This document shows positions 54,601 through 60,498 of a stretch of 64,000 bases of DNA, piece by piece (position 1 is the stretch's first letter; each line of letters starts with the position of its first letter). The DNA is taken from assembly GCA_013397865.1 (NCBI GenBank), contig VZTI01000464.1, positions 1,318,110 through 1,382,109 of the forward strand, written 5' to 3'. A model generated the notes under the pieces. The model ran no database searches and was not told where the DNA came from. It saw only the letters and a list, made by a program, of their open reading frames with translations. This DNA is from Struthidea cinerea. Lineage: Eukaryota > Chordata > Aves > Passeriformes > Corcoracidae. Made by a program: the position numbers and the translations under genes.

Positions 54601-57600
54601 CTGTAACTGATTCATTGGCATAACCTTAATCTGAAAGGTTTCCTGATTTTGTTTCTTTTCCCCTAATGGCCAATAAAAGAACGCAGTTTTAACTTCAGCA
54701 TCTGCCAGATGCTTTTGTCATATGCATACTACCTCCCTGAATGTGGTCAGGAGTAGCCTAGCTGAAATGGGGGCTCCTTTAGTTGGCCTGGGGCGGTGTC
54801 CCAGTTTTGTGTGCCCCTGTATTCCTTGAGCATCCCCACTGCGTGTGATTGTCTTTGGCCACATGAGACTGGTTAGTTGGTTGACTCTTTTAATTAAATG
54901 TGACTGAGATTGGCTGCGTTGGTTTCTAATGGGGCTCATGGAGTTGCCTTTGTACTTGCTTCTTCCATGTGGTCTACAATTAGGCTGTTTGTAGGCAACA
55001 TTCCACTGTGGTCATATTAATTACAAGCTTATCTTTAGCTTCAGAAAATGACCAGACCCTTGGCTTGCTAACTTTTAATCACATGATCAATATTTCAGTA
55101 GCCCTGAACCCGTGTATTTGTATGCACAAAATGCTCCATCGCAGTGCCTTGCACTGTTCCCATGCCACCCTGCTGGACAGTGTCGGAGCAGGTGTCTGTT
55201 ATTTCCTGTACTGCTCTGTCACAGGGTGCTTTGTCAGGAGGCCGTGAGCTGAAAGACCAGTGGTATACACAGGTCCTATGTCAGCAGGACCTACACAAAT
55301 TAGAGTTTCCAAAAACAAGATCGTAAAGCTACCATTACATGTCCAGTTTGATCAGCAGTGGAGAAGATTGATTTGTTTCTGTGCTCAAACAGTGACTGCA
55401 TGCAAGGTCTTTGCATTCCGTGTAACAGCACAGAATTGAGCTTCTGCTTATAGGACATGTGAGAGAACACCGTGTCGCCTGGGGAGAGGTGCCTGCATCA
55501 CTGCTGGGCTGCTGCTGGGTGATGGAGGTGAGAGGGTTATAATCAGATCCACTAATGCAGTTCCGGTTCACAGGGACACGCAATTCTGTGCAATGCCTGT
55601 GTGGTTTTTTAATCTGTGTTACACAAGTTACAGCATCTACAGCAGACAGTCTTGAGCACTCAGAAGAGCAGTGTGCTGTCTAGATGAAACCTGACCACTT
55701 TCTTCTTTTTATCCCAATACTGCAGGAGGTCCTCCAGCTTGAGCAGCAGATGGGCGGGCAGCTTCTGGAGGAGCCCAAAGCTTTGCATTTTAAGGGAAGC
55801 ACCCACAACCTCCGTCTCTCCATTCATGACATTGCCCATTCTCTCTGGAAGAGCAAACTGCTGGCTAAATACCAGGTGAGCATAACAAAACATCCAGATT
55901 GCATGCTAGCAGTGAGGCTTAAAGAAATACTGTCACACACAGGTGTGTTTAAAAAATGCCAGGAGAAAAGCTATAGTTCCTTGGACATTTTTTTCCCCTG
56001 GACCATTTGCAGTCACATTTAGCATGGAGCCTGCAGTCTCTGGTCATATAGCATCCACGTCTTGGTCCCACATCCCTCCCTGACTATACATTTTTGCTTT
56101 TCTCCTGCAGGAGATTCCTTTTTACCACATCTGGAGTGGATGCCAGAGGAACCTGCACTGCACCTTCACACTGGAAAGGTTCAGTCTGAATACCCAGGAG
56201 CTGGTGTGCAAGCTCTGTGTGCGGCAGGTCGAAGGAGAAGGACAGATCTTCCAGCTCAACTGTTCTGTCTCAGAGGTAAATGATTGTGTACTTTTCTGTC
56301 CCACTGCAGGAACATGGGAGGGCCAGGGAGGTATAACCTTTCGAATTGCTACCTCTTGAGTGCTTCCCAGTTTCCTCCTGGCTGCTGGTATGGACCTAAA
56401 GAATGGATTAAGTCATTGCTTGGGATCTCCAGTTGCATTTTTCCCCAGTTTCTCTCATCTGGAAGGAAGCATCCCTCCTTCAAGGGCGGGAGGAGAGCAG
56501 CTTTGATCCCTCTACTAGTGCTGCCTTTCTGTGTCTATGTGGAGGATCTCTTTGCTTACCACTCCCTAGCACCCCTCATGAAGCTTTCATGGTGCTGTTT
56601 CCTTGGCAGTCCACGAGACCCATCATGCCTGACAGTTCCCTGGAGAGAGAGAGAGAGTTCCCTGTCGGTGCTGTATGTTCCATGAGCCACTCCCCTCTGA
56701 TCCCATGTAATAGCTGCTGTGCAATAGGGAATATCAGATGGGCTGGTTGCAGTAAAGTCTTCTCCTCATATTTTGCTACTGCTACAAATCCTGACTATTG
56801 CCTTTGGAGATTTTTCTTTTGATGTCTGACATTTTCCAGAAGAAATATTATCATAAGTCTGGGGACATCTTTGCCAATGCTATGCAGCACCTGGAGAATT
56901 TTTGTTTCTTGGGGCAGTCAAGCTCAGGGCAGAGATGGAGTAACATATTCAGGTGTGAAGTGGCATTGACTCCAGCGAATGTGCTGGCGTGTTTTATCCC
57001 TGGTAGCCTTGACAGCTAAGAGGAGCAGACTCTTGGGCAGCAATTACTACTGGCTGGCTTGGGGAAGGGCTGCAAGGGCAGAGACAAAAGTTTCTTGTGC
57101 TGTAGGGCTCTGAAAGTGAGCACCATTACCCCTAACATCTGCTTGGTTAGTGGCTGTAAAGTTACAGATTCATCTGGGGACCACACAGCATTAAGGACAG
57201 ATGGTAAAACAAGCATCATAAACAATTATTGTAATAAGTGCTGCATTGAGGTAATCACTAATTTAACCTCACAGAGAAGAGAAAGAACTGAAAGTAACTT
57301 TAATGAAATGCAAGTATACGCTATAATCATCTTCAGCTGGTTGTGTGTAATAGGGCCTGGTAATAGATTCAGAGGGAACAGGGTAATATTCTTGTCTTGT
57401 GCTGTGATCCTATCCATCAAGGATGAATAGAGGGAATGAATAATACCACTGCGATCAAGGCTGCCTCCTGCAAAATTGCCCCTTGTTGACACCTTGTGAT
57501 ATTCCCAAACTCCAGCAAGGAACAGGAGGACCTTGGGCTGCTAAGAGCTGGAATATAGGATCAGCTAGTAAAAAATCCTAAAACTCAGAGATTTTATGAT

Positions 57601-60498
57601 AAGTCACCCGAAAGGGTAATAACTGCAACTTGGAAACCGATGTGTGCCTCTAGAAGCGTGATAAAAACATCAGACCAGGCATCAGGAAACCATAGCTGTA
57701 GTTCCTCACATTTTCTTCTGAGGTTAGGCTAGTGGTATCCAGCTAGTGGTTAGGTATTGCAGGACTGTGCTGGCATCTTTCTTTATTGCTGGATCTGCCT
57801 CTCTGCCTCTGTCACACTGCGATAAAAATTTAGTAACACAGTTTCCTGCATCCTCCCTTGATGGGCTTTCTTTTTAGTCCCCTGCAAAGGATGTAAAACT
57901 TCTGCAGATTAAACTGTCTTATACTGGCTTTATATAGTGTCTACCACTGGGACTTCAAAAATACAAATGCAGTGAGTGCCAAAACACGCACATTTGCAAA
58001 GCAGGAGGAAAATTGTGATAAAGGTCTCCCATGCTTCATTTTTGGAGCCCTGTTTTTATCTTGTGCTCTTGATACTCACACACAAGAGCCACTTTTCGCA
58101 ATGTCGCAGATACCTGGGCCCCTTCTGCAGCAACCCTGAAGCCCCTGGGGCTGCAGGCCACCTTGAGGGCCAGGGCAGCACCTGTGTCCTTTGGCCCAGA
58201 ACAGAAGAAAAGGTTCTCTTGTCTGCAATACCACTGTCACCACACTACTGCCGCTTCCGACCTCCCAGTGAGGGTGAGCCTGCAGGCAGCACCTGTGTCA
58301 GGCATGTCATTTTCCTGGCTCCTGGGCAGTGCCTGCTGCCCAGAAGCAGCGGGGCAGTGGGGTGGGGGCAGGCAGTCTGTGACGCAGGGCCTTGGCACCC
58401 AAGTACAGATGCCGCATTCGACATGCTAATTGAGGACATTACAGTGTGGCATAAACCTTCCTTGGTTAGAAATTTCACTGATTGCCTAAAATGCCATGTC
58501 TTTGAAAAAAAAAAGCCAAAAAAATTCATATTTACACAGTGGAAGGGAATTAATTGGTGTAGATAAAAGAGTGGAGGCAAAAGGTCTAATTCTGTGCATT
58601 GCTGATGGACATTGGCCCTCCCCTTTCCATCACTGAATACATTTTTGGGGGGTAACCCAGAGATTGCACAGGACTGTGAGCATCTCCAGCAAACTCCTTG
58701 GGGGGTTTGTGATGGCAGCTTAAGCCAGGAGCTGCCTGGCATTAAGACAGTTTCAGGTATTACATGTCCTTCCCAACAGCCAGTTTGACACCAAGCAACA
58801 AGACAGTTCACAGAGGAGAAAACAAATCGACATTTAATGACAAGTCTTTAGCATGGGTGTTTCTGGCTGCCTGGGGCTGTGATCTGGCAGAGGGGAAGGA
58901 GAAGCAGCTCCCCCATTTCTACTAGAAAAGAAGACCAAATTGAGAAATAGACAGAGAAGCACGAGGGCAGACCCAGCCATATTTGCTACTCTTTCCATCA
59001 TGGTCCCTGCAGGCCCTCGCTGTTCCTGAACAAACCCGATCATACAAATTGGCCAGCTACCATTGTCCTACCAGCTACCAGCTGTAGGCACTAAATCTAT
59101 CCAGGGCAATGAGAAGAAAAAATCCTTGCCCAGAAGAGTCAACTGCTGTTATTCCCAGTGGTGTTAGCAGTGGTGTCATGGGGACCCCTCCAGCTGGGAG
59201 GACCACATCAAAGAGCATCAGCACCGCACCTGCAGGGGACGAGCTGCCTTTAGATACAACTTTTCCCTTGAAACGCTTGCTGCCACGCTGCCTTTGAACA
59301 TAGCACATGTCCTGGGGAGAGGGGGCGATGACTGCCCCCCACCTCCCCCACCCCCTGCCCTGAGCACTTGCTCTCCATCTATTTCCAGAGTCAAAGCCGC
59401 ATAAAGATGAGGGCTCAGTTTGTGCCTGGGGTGGTATTGACTGTCTGTCTGTGGTCTGCGCAGCATCAGAGGCTTCAGAGAGCTTGGGTGCTGCCAGAGG
59501 GATGTCAGTGGTCTGAGCCTGGTGCTGGCTTGGTGGGACACTTGGGAAGATGCTGGGAAGGGAGTCTTTTCAGCCATGCCAGGAAAGCCCAGTTCTGCTC
59601 TAATAGTAGCAATTTGCTCCAAAATTCGTCTAAGTGCCTGATCTTTCATTATTTCCAGTAAGTGATTAATTAAGCTGGCCTTTTTGTCCAGCTATAGTAA
59701 AATTCACCCTCCAAAAAATGAGGAGGGAAAAACAATCTTTTGTCTACCCAAAGCTGATTATAAATATTTCTGTTTTCCAGCAGACTAGCATTTGCTAGAT
59801 TAGCAGCAGGCTGCAAGTAAAAGCACTGAGGCTCAGAGGATGTAGTTCTACAATTGTCTCTTCACTCAGTAACAAAACTGATGGGTTATTCAGGCTTTTT
59901 TTCTGCCTTTCCAATCTCAGGAACCTGCTGGCATCGATTATCCTCCCATGGACACAGCCGGCACCATCACCACCATTGCAGGGCCCAGTGCTTTCAGCAT
60001 CCCGCTCCCGATAAGGCAGAAGCTGTGCAGCAGCCTGGATGCTCCCCAGACCAGGGGCCACGACTGGCGGATGCTGGCCCACAAGCTGAAACTGGACAGG
60101 TGAGCAGGGTTGCCTGTACGTGACCAGGCAGGGAAGCTCCTAGGGAGGGAGGTATGTGCAAGGGCATCCTGGTGAAAGTCCCACTGAAAGCAGATGTACA
60201 GACTGGTCAGGCTGACTGCACAGGGGATGAGCACCTTGACAGCACCAGCAGCAGGGATGGGTTGAAATCATATGAATTCAGATAGTTTCCATGCAGCTCA
60301 AAAAAACTGAGTTTCCTTTTGGCTCATTGCAGGTACTTAAATTATTTTGCTACGAAATCAAGCCCCACCGGGGTGATCCTGGATCTCTGGGAAGCCCAGA
60401 ATTTCCCTGATGGCAACCTGAGCATGCTGGCAGCAGTTCTTGAAGAAATGGGAAGACATGAAACGGTTGTTTCTTTGGCAGAAGAAGGAAATTACTAA
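3519..60498 (+). CDS. UNC5C: Netrin receptor UNC5C, partial gene (13 constitutive exons plus 1 cassette exon)
   Basis: Type I membrane receptor for netrins; it mediates axon repulsion, often with DCC, and acts as a dependence receptor that promotes apoptosis without ligand. The joined exons are 3519-3622, 15345-15525, 17581-17748, 18956-19120, (32589-32645 optional), 34086-34277, 35521-35865, 38805-38892, 48417-48585, 50469-50702, 55726-55875, 56111-56275, 59921-60099 and 60333-60498. All junctions are AG/GT and the phases match throughout, giving 767 complete residues and a stop. Domain order is Ig C2, TSP1, TSP1, transmembrane, ZU5, UPA, death domain. Counting back from the stop places the membrane span at 381-401, as I recall for human UNC5C (931 residues), so the protein appears collinear. 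About 164 N-terminal residues lie upstream of the window. The near-identity is to UNC5C rather than UNC5A, B or D, judged from memory without an alignment. Confidence 0.97.
5322..5344. other. Perfect 10-bp inverted repeat, 3-nt loop
   Basis: Arms CTTCTGACTT and AAGTCAGAAG around TTG. Function unknown. Confidence 0.85.
10178..10195. repeat. TAGT tetranucleotide repeat
   Basis: About four tandem GTTA units directly upstream of the TG repeat. Confidence 0.8.
10227..10248. repeat. (TG)11 microsatellite
   Basis: Uninterrupted TG dinucleotides; a second shorter TG run lies at 10274-10285. Confidence 0.95.
13005..13028. repeat. T-tract, 24 nt
   Basis: Uninterrupted T run preceded by TTTTG/TTTGGG units; possibly the remnant of a retroposed tail, but no element was recognised beside it. 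Confidence 0.95.
15345..15525 (+). CDS. UNC5C: UNC5C exon: rest of second Ig-like domain
   Basis: The exon begins VEWLKNEEVIDPVEDR and ends TTATVIVY, about human 199-258. It carries the Ig core tryptophan (EWLK) and the second Ig cysteine in the DTANYTC motif, which pairs with the cysteine in the preceding exon. The NYT sequon in that motif is a potential N-glycosylation site. The acceptor is CCCCAAG, with a modest pyrimidine tract, and the donor is a consensus GTAAGT. The exon starts in phase 0 and leaves one base for the next, completed as Val. The ATG-like reading of its first codon is only a GTG inside the exon, not a start. Confidence 0.97.
15526..17580 (+). other. UNC5C: UNC5C intron (2.1 kb) between Ig domain and TSP1-1
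   Basis: No exon was seen. A short stretch around 16218-16281 faintly resembles the tail of a CR1 element but is too degraded to call. The rest shows nothing recognisable. Confidence 0.85.
17581..17748 (+). CDS. UNC5C: UNC5C exon: thrombospondin type-1 repeat 1
   Basis: After the split Val it encodes NGGWSTWTEWSVCNSRCGRG and continues to CTTLCP, about human 260-314. It shows the WxxWxxW tryptophan ladder typical of C-mannosylated TSP1 repeats and the CSxxC-like CNSRC motif, with six cysteines. The repeat is extracellular and forms the stalk of the receptor with the next repeat. The acceptor is TTTGCAG; the donor is GTTCAG, clearly weaker than consensus (see findings). The exon is GC-rich compared with its introns. 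Phase 1 at both ends, 168 bp, so skipping would remove exactly one TSP1 module and keep the frame. Confidence 0.97.
17749..18955 (+). other. UNC5C: UNC5C intron (1.2 kb) between the two TSP1 repeats
   Basis: It starts with the weak donor GTTCAG. Reading through it meets TGA at 17757-17759. AATAAA occurs at 17847-17852. Nothing else was recognised. Confidence 0.85.
17847..17852 (+). promoter_or_regulatory. Intronic AATAAA downstream of a weak donor
   Basis: Canonical poly(A) hexamer about 90 bp after the in-frame TGA met on reading through the TSP1-1 donor. Use is unproven. Confidence 0.25.
18956..19120 (+). CDS. UNC5C: UNC5C exon: thrombospondin type-1 repeat 2
   Basis: After the split Val it encodes DGKWTSWSKWSTCGTECTHW and continues to NCTDGLCMQ, about human 316-369. 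The tryptophan ladder and six cysteines of a TSP1 repeat are present, and NCT is a potential N-glycosylation sequon. The acceptor is CTTGTCTCAG and the donor a consensus GTAAGT. The exon is 165 bp and phase 1 at both ends. It is followed by the long intron that contains the cassette exon, so the linker between this repeat and the membrane can be varied by splicing. Confidence 0.97.
21011..21059 (+). repeat. Pyrimidine tract with (CT)n
   Basis: CT dinucleotides grading into C and T runs, with a single A at 21047. No AG/exon follows that I can recognise. Confidence 0.85.
26038..26060. repeat. (GTTT)n microsatellite
   Basis: Five to six tandem GTTT units followed by a T run. Confidence 0.9.
28619..28652. 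other. Perfect 11-bp inverted repeat, 12-nt loop
   Basis: The arms are GGGGTCAGCCT (28619-28629) and AGGCTGACCCC (28642-28652). They lie in the large intron, about 4 kb upstream of the cassette exon, in a locally GC-richer patch. Function unknown. Confidence 0.85.
32519..32595 (+). promoter_or_regulatory. YCAY cluster at the cassette exon (possible NOVA site)
   Basis: Five YCAY tetramers (TCAT at 32519, 32526, 32543 and 32592; CCAT at 32559) lie within 77 nt across the acceptor and the first bases of the exon. YCAY is the NOVA binding unit. The pyrimidine-rich context raises the chance expectation, so this is suggestive only. Confidence 0.35.
32589..32645 (+). CDS. UNC5C: UNC5C in-frame cassette exon (juxtamembrane linker, 19 codons)
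   Basis: This 57-bp segment has a pyrimidine tract ending TTTTTAAG before it and a consensus GTAAGT after it. In the phase left by the TSP1-2 exon it reads FIYPISTEQRTQNEYGFS between two split codons: Gly at the 5' junction and Ser at the 3' junction. I recognise the peptide from longer mammalian UNC5C isoforms, where it lies between ...LCMQ and APDSDD. Length is a multiple of three, so both inclusion and skipping keep the frame. It lengthens the extracellular linker just before the membrane span, adds no cysteine and no hydrophobic run. UNC5B has a short alternative exon at the same place. Expression here is inferred, not shown. Confidence 0.85.
32646..34085 (+). other. UNC5C: UNC5C intron (1.4 kb) between cassette and transmembrane exon
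   Basis: Bounded by GTAAGT and TGCAG. AT-rich; nothing else was recognised. Confidence 0.85.
34086..34277 (+). CDS. UNC5C: UNC5C exon: transmembrane segment and caspase-type site
   Basis: It encodes APDSDDVALY, then the hydrophobic span from VGIVIAVIV to VVVALFV (about human 381-401), then the stop-transfer YRK and the cytoplasmic juxtamembrane part ending NIKAARQ. The DIID sequence at 34211-34222 (about residues 412-415) matches the position of the caspase site known in UNC5 receptors (DITD in UNC5B). The acceptor is CCCTGCAG; the donor GTCGGT is weak. Its first codon is completed by G from the TSP1-2 exon (Ala) or by T from the cassette exon (Ser). The exon is 192 bp, phase 1 at both ends. 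Confidence 0.97.
34278..35520 (+). other. UNC5C: UNC5C intron (1.2 kb) after the transmembrane exon
   Basis: It begins with the weak donor GTCGGT. The frame stays open to a TGA at 34349-34351. AATAAA occurs at 34919-34924 and 35464-35469. No exon was recognised. Confidence 0.85.
34919..34924 (+). promoter_or_regulatory. Intronic AATAAA after the transmembrane exon
   Basis: Canonical poly(A) hexamer about 570 bp after the in-frame TGA met on reading through the weak donor at 34278; another lies at 35464-35469. Use is unproven. Confidence 0.25.
35521..35865 (+). CDS. UNC5C: UNC5C exon: cytoplasmic linker and start of ZU5 domain
   Basis: This is the longest exon here (345 bp). It starts after the split Asp with LLAVPPDLTSAAAMYRGPVY and ends GGHLVIPNS, about human 435-548. 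The first part is a Ser/Thr/Pro-rich cytoplasmic linker; the last part (TFNSLGGHLVIPNSG) is the beginning of the ZU5 domain. A PILDPLPNLKIKVYN stretch typical of UNC5 proteins lies in the middle. The acceptor is TCCACTGCAG and the donor GTAAGT. Phase 1 at both ends. Differences from mammals that I notice are conservative and lie mainly in the linker. Confidence 0.97.
35866..38804 (+). other. UNC5C: UNC5C intron (2.9 kb) inside the ZU5 domain
   Basis: It contains the CR1 copy at 36101-36368 and, at 38502/38503, a pyrimidine tract followed by CCAG/GTAAGC that looks like a splice junction but has no recognised exon beside it. Confidence 0.85.
36101..36368 (+). mobile_element. CR1 LINE 3' end, internally deleted
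   Basis: The text follows the avian CR1 3' region: GGGCCCTCACTATAAGA, GGCTGAGGGAGCTGGGG, then GGTGGGGGTTGGTCTCTTCT, and the end TCTTAGAGGTCTCTTCCAA followed by GATTCTGTGACTCT, a decayed form of the 8-bp terminal repeat. From memory of the CR1 layout, a segment of roughly 250 bp is missing between the CTTCTCCCAAG part and the end. It is 5'-truncated, has no coding capacity and lies in the same orientation as UNC5C. Confidence 0.88.
38805..38892 (+). CDS. UNC5C: UNC5C exon: ZU5 domain, part 2
   Basis: After the split Gly it encodes VSLLIPAGAVPQGRVYEMYL and continues to HRKENM, about human 550-577. The LIPAGAVPQG motif is a hallmark of ZU5 domains. The second tyrosine of VYEMY (38861-38863) falls at human position 568 by my count, a tyrosine I recall as phosphorylated in mammalian UNC5C. 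The acceptor is a long pyrimidine tract ending TTCTGCAG and the donor is GTAAAA. The exon is 88 bp and ends with two bases of an Arg codon completed 9.5 kb downstream. Confidence 0.96.
46615..47169 (+). mobile_element. CR1 LINE 3' end, 5'-truncated
   Basis: About 555 bp follow the CR1 3' region in order: GCACTGGTG-like start, TTCAGCCTGGAGAAGAGGAA, GGGGAGACCTCACTGCAG, GGAGGTTTAGGTTGGCTATC, GGCTCCCCAGGACAGTGG, CTGGACTCGATGATCCTTGT, and the terminal GATTCTGTGATT. The phrasing around GGACAATGCTCTCAGGC and TGTGCAGGGCCAGGAG resembles CR1 subfamilies I associate with Neoaves. It is much longer and less decayed than the copy at 36.1 kb. An open frame inside it is accidental: no reverse-transcriptase motif is present. 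Confidence 0.92.
47557..47571. repeat. (CA)n microsatellite
   Basis: Short CA run within a CA-rich patch. Confidence 0.85.
48417..48585 (+). CDS. UNC5C: UNC5C exon: ZU5 domain, part 3
   Basis: After the split Arg it encodes PPVEDSQTLLTPVVSCGPPG, then ALLTRPVILTMHHC and on to AAQGPWE, about human 579-634. VSCGPPG and the RPVILTMHHC strand are ZU5 core elements. The acceptor is TCCTCCCCAG after a good pyrimidine tract and the donor is GTGAGG. The exon is 169 bp and ends on a codon boundary. It follows the longest downstream intron (about 9.5 kb), which contains a CR1 copy. Confidence 0.97.
48586..50468 (+). other. UNC5C: UNC5C intron (1.9 kb)
   Basis: GC-rich around 48900-49700, where a 245-codon frame stays open by chance. 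No recognisable protein motif and no exon were found. Confidence 0.85.
50469..50702 (+). CDS. UNC5C: UNC5C exon: end of ZU5 and start of UPA domain
   Basis: It encodes DVVVVGEENFTTPCYIQLDP and continues through SYALVG-like sequence (STYALVG) to LDDTQDALK, exactly 78 codons, about human 635-712. The first half completes ZU5. The second half (KRLKLAIFGPL, YSIRVYCLDD) begins UPA, the domain shared by UNC5, PIDD and ankyrins. In mammalian UNC5C a DCC-interacting segment maps to about residues 694-712, the last part of this exon. The acceptor is TTTCTCTCTTAG; the donor GTGGTT is weak. Phase 0 at both ends. Confidence 0.97.
51867..51885. repeat. A-tract, 19 nt
   Basis: Uninterrupted A run; no retrogene or SINE body was recognised upstream. 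Confidence 0.95.
53539..53563. repeat. A-rich tract
   Basis: A runs separated by single G residues. Confidence 0.9.
55726..55875 (+). CDS. UNC5C: UNC5C exon: UPA domain, part 2
   Basis: It encodes EVLQLEQQMGGQLLEEPKAL and continues through HFKGSTHNLRLSIHDI to LLAKYQ, exactly 50 codons, about human 713-762. The GSTHNLRLSIHD strand is characteristic of UNC5 UPA domains. The first residues differ slightly from mammals (VLQLEQQ where I recall ILHLERQ). The acceptor is CAATACTGCAG and the donor GTGAGC. The exon is separated from the next by only 235 bp, one of two very short introns in the window. Confidence 0.97.
55876..56110 (+). other. UNC5C: UNC5C short intron (235 bp)
   Basis: Bounded by GTGAGC and CTGCAG. 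Nothing else was recognised. Confidence 0.9.
56111..56275 (+). CDS. UNC5C: UNC5C exon: UPA domain, part 3
   Basis: It encodes EIPFYHIWSGCQRNLHCTFT and continues through LERFSLNTQELVCKLCVRQV to LNCSVSE, exactly 55 codons, about human 763-817. This completes UPA, which packs on the ZU5 domain and, in the autoinhibited state known for UNC5B, on the death domain. The cysteine in SGCQRN is a serine in the mammalian protein as I remember it. The acceptor is TCTCCTGCAG and the donor GTAAAT. Phase 0 at both ends. Confidence 0.97.
56276..59920 (+). other. UNC5C: UNC5C intron (3.6 kb) before the death-domain exons
   Basis: Bounded by GTAAAT and TCTCAG. Several open frames of 190 codons or fewer occur on both strands without recognisable motifs. 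No repeat family was identified. Confidence 0.85.
59921..60099 (+). CDS. UNC5C: UNC5C exon: hinge and first part of death domain
   Basis: It encodes EPAGIDYPPMDTAGTITTIA, then GPSAFSIPLPIRQKLCSSLD and APQTRGHDWRMLAHKLKLD, 59 codons plus two bases of Arg, about human 818-877. The first part is the hinge between UPA and death domain and is the least conserved piece of the cytoplasmic half. The rest begins the death domain with the DWRMLAHKL helix. The threonine codon at 59972-59974 corresponds to human position 835 by counting. The acceptor is CCAATCTCAG and the donor GTGAGC. Confidence 0.97.
60100..60332 (+). other. UNC5C: UNC5C short intron (233 bp) inside the death domain
   Basis: Bounded by GTGAGC and ATTGCAG. 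Nothing else was recognised. Confidence 0.9.
60333..60498 (+). CDS. UNC5C: UNC5C last coding exon: rest of death domain and stop
   Basis: After the split Arg it encodes YLNYFATKSSPTGVILDLWE, then AQNFPDGNLSMLAAVLEEMG and the tail RHETVVSLAEEGNY, followed by TAA at 60496-60498, about human 878-931. ILDLWEA and LSMLAAVLEEMGR are the last death-domain helices. This domain recruits apoptotic effectors when the receptor is unoccupied. The mammalian C-terminus reads AAEGQY as I recall, so the tail carries two bird substitutions. The acceptor is CTCATTGCAG. The exon continues into the 3' UTR without a visible splice. Confidence 0.97.

Larger units (their letters stand above)
50703..55725 (+). other. 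UNC5C: UNC5C intron (5.0 kb) inside the UPA domain
   Basis: It begins with the weak donor GTGGTT. It contains a 19-nt A-tract (51867-51885), an A-rich patch (53539-53563) and an AT-rich segment with homeodomain-like sites near 54500-54720. No exon was recognised. Confidence 0.85.

Noticed and set aside
58245..58811. 188-codon frame on the - strand and an overlapping 196-codon frame on the + strand (57976-58566)
   Set aside because: Neither resembles a known protein; both lie in a UNC5C intron and overlap each other, as chance frames do.
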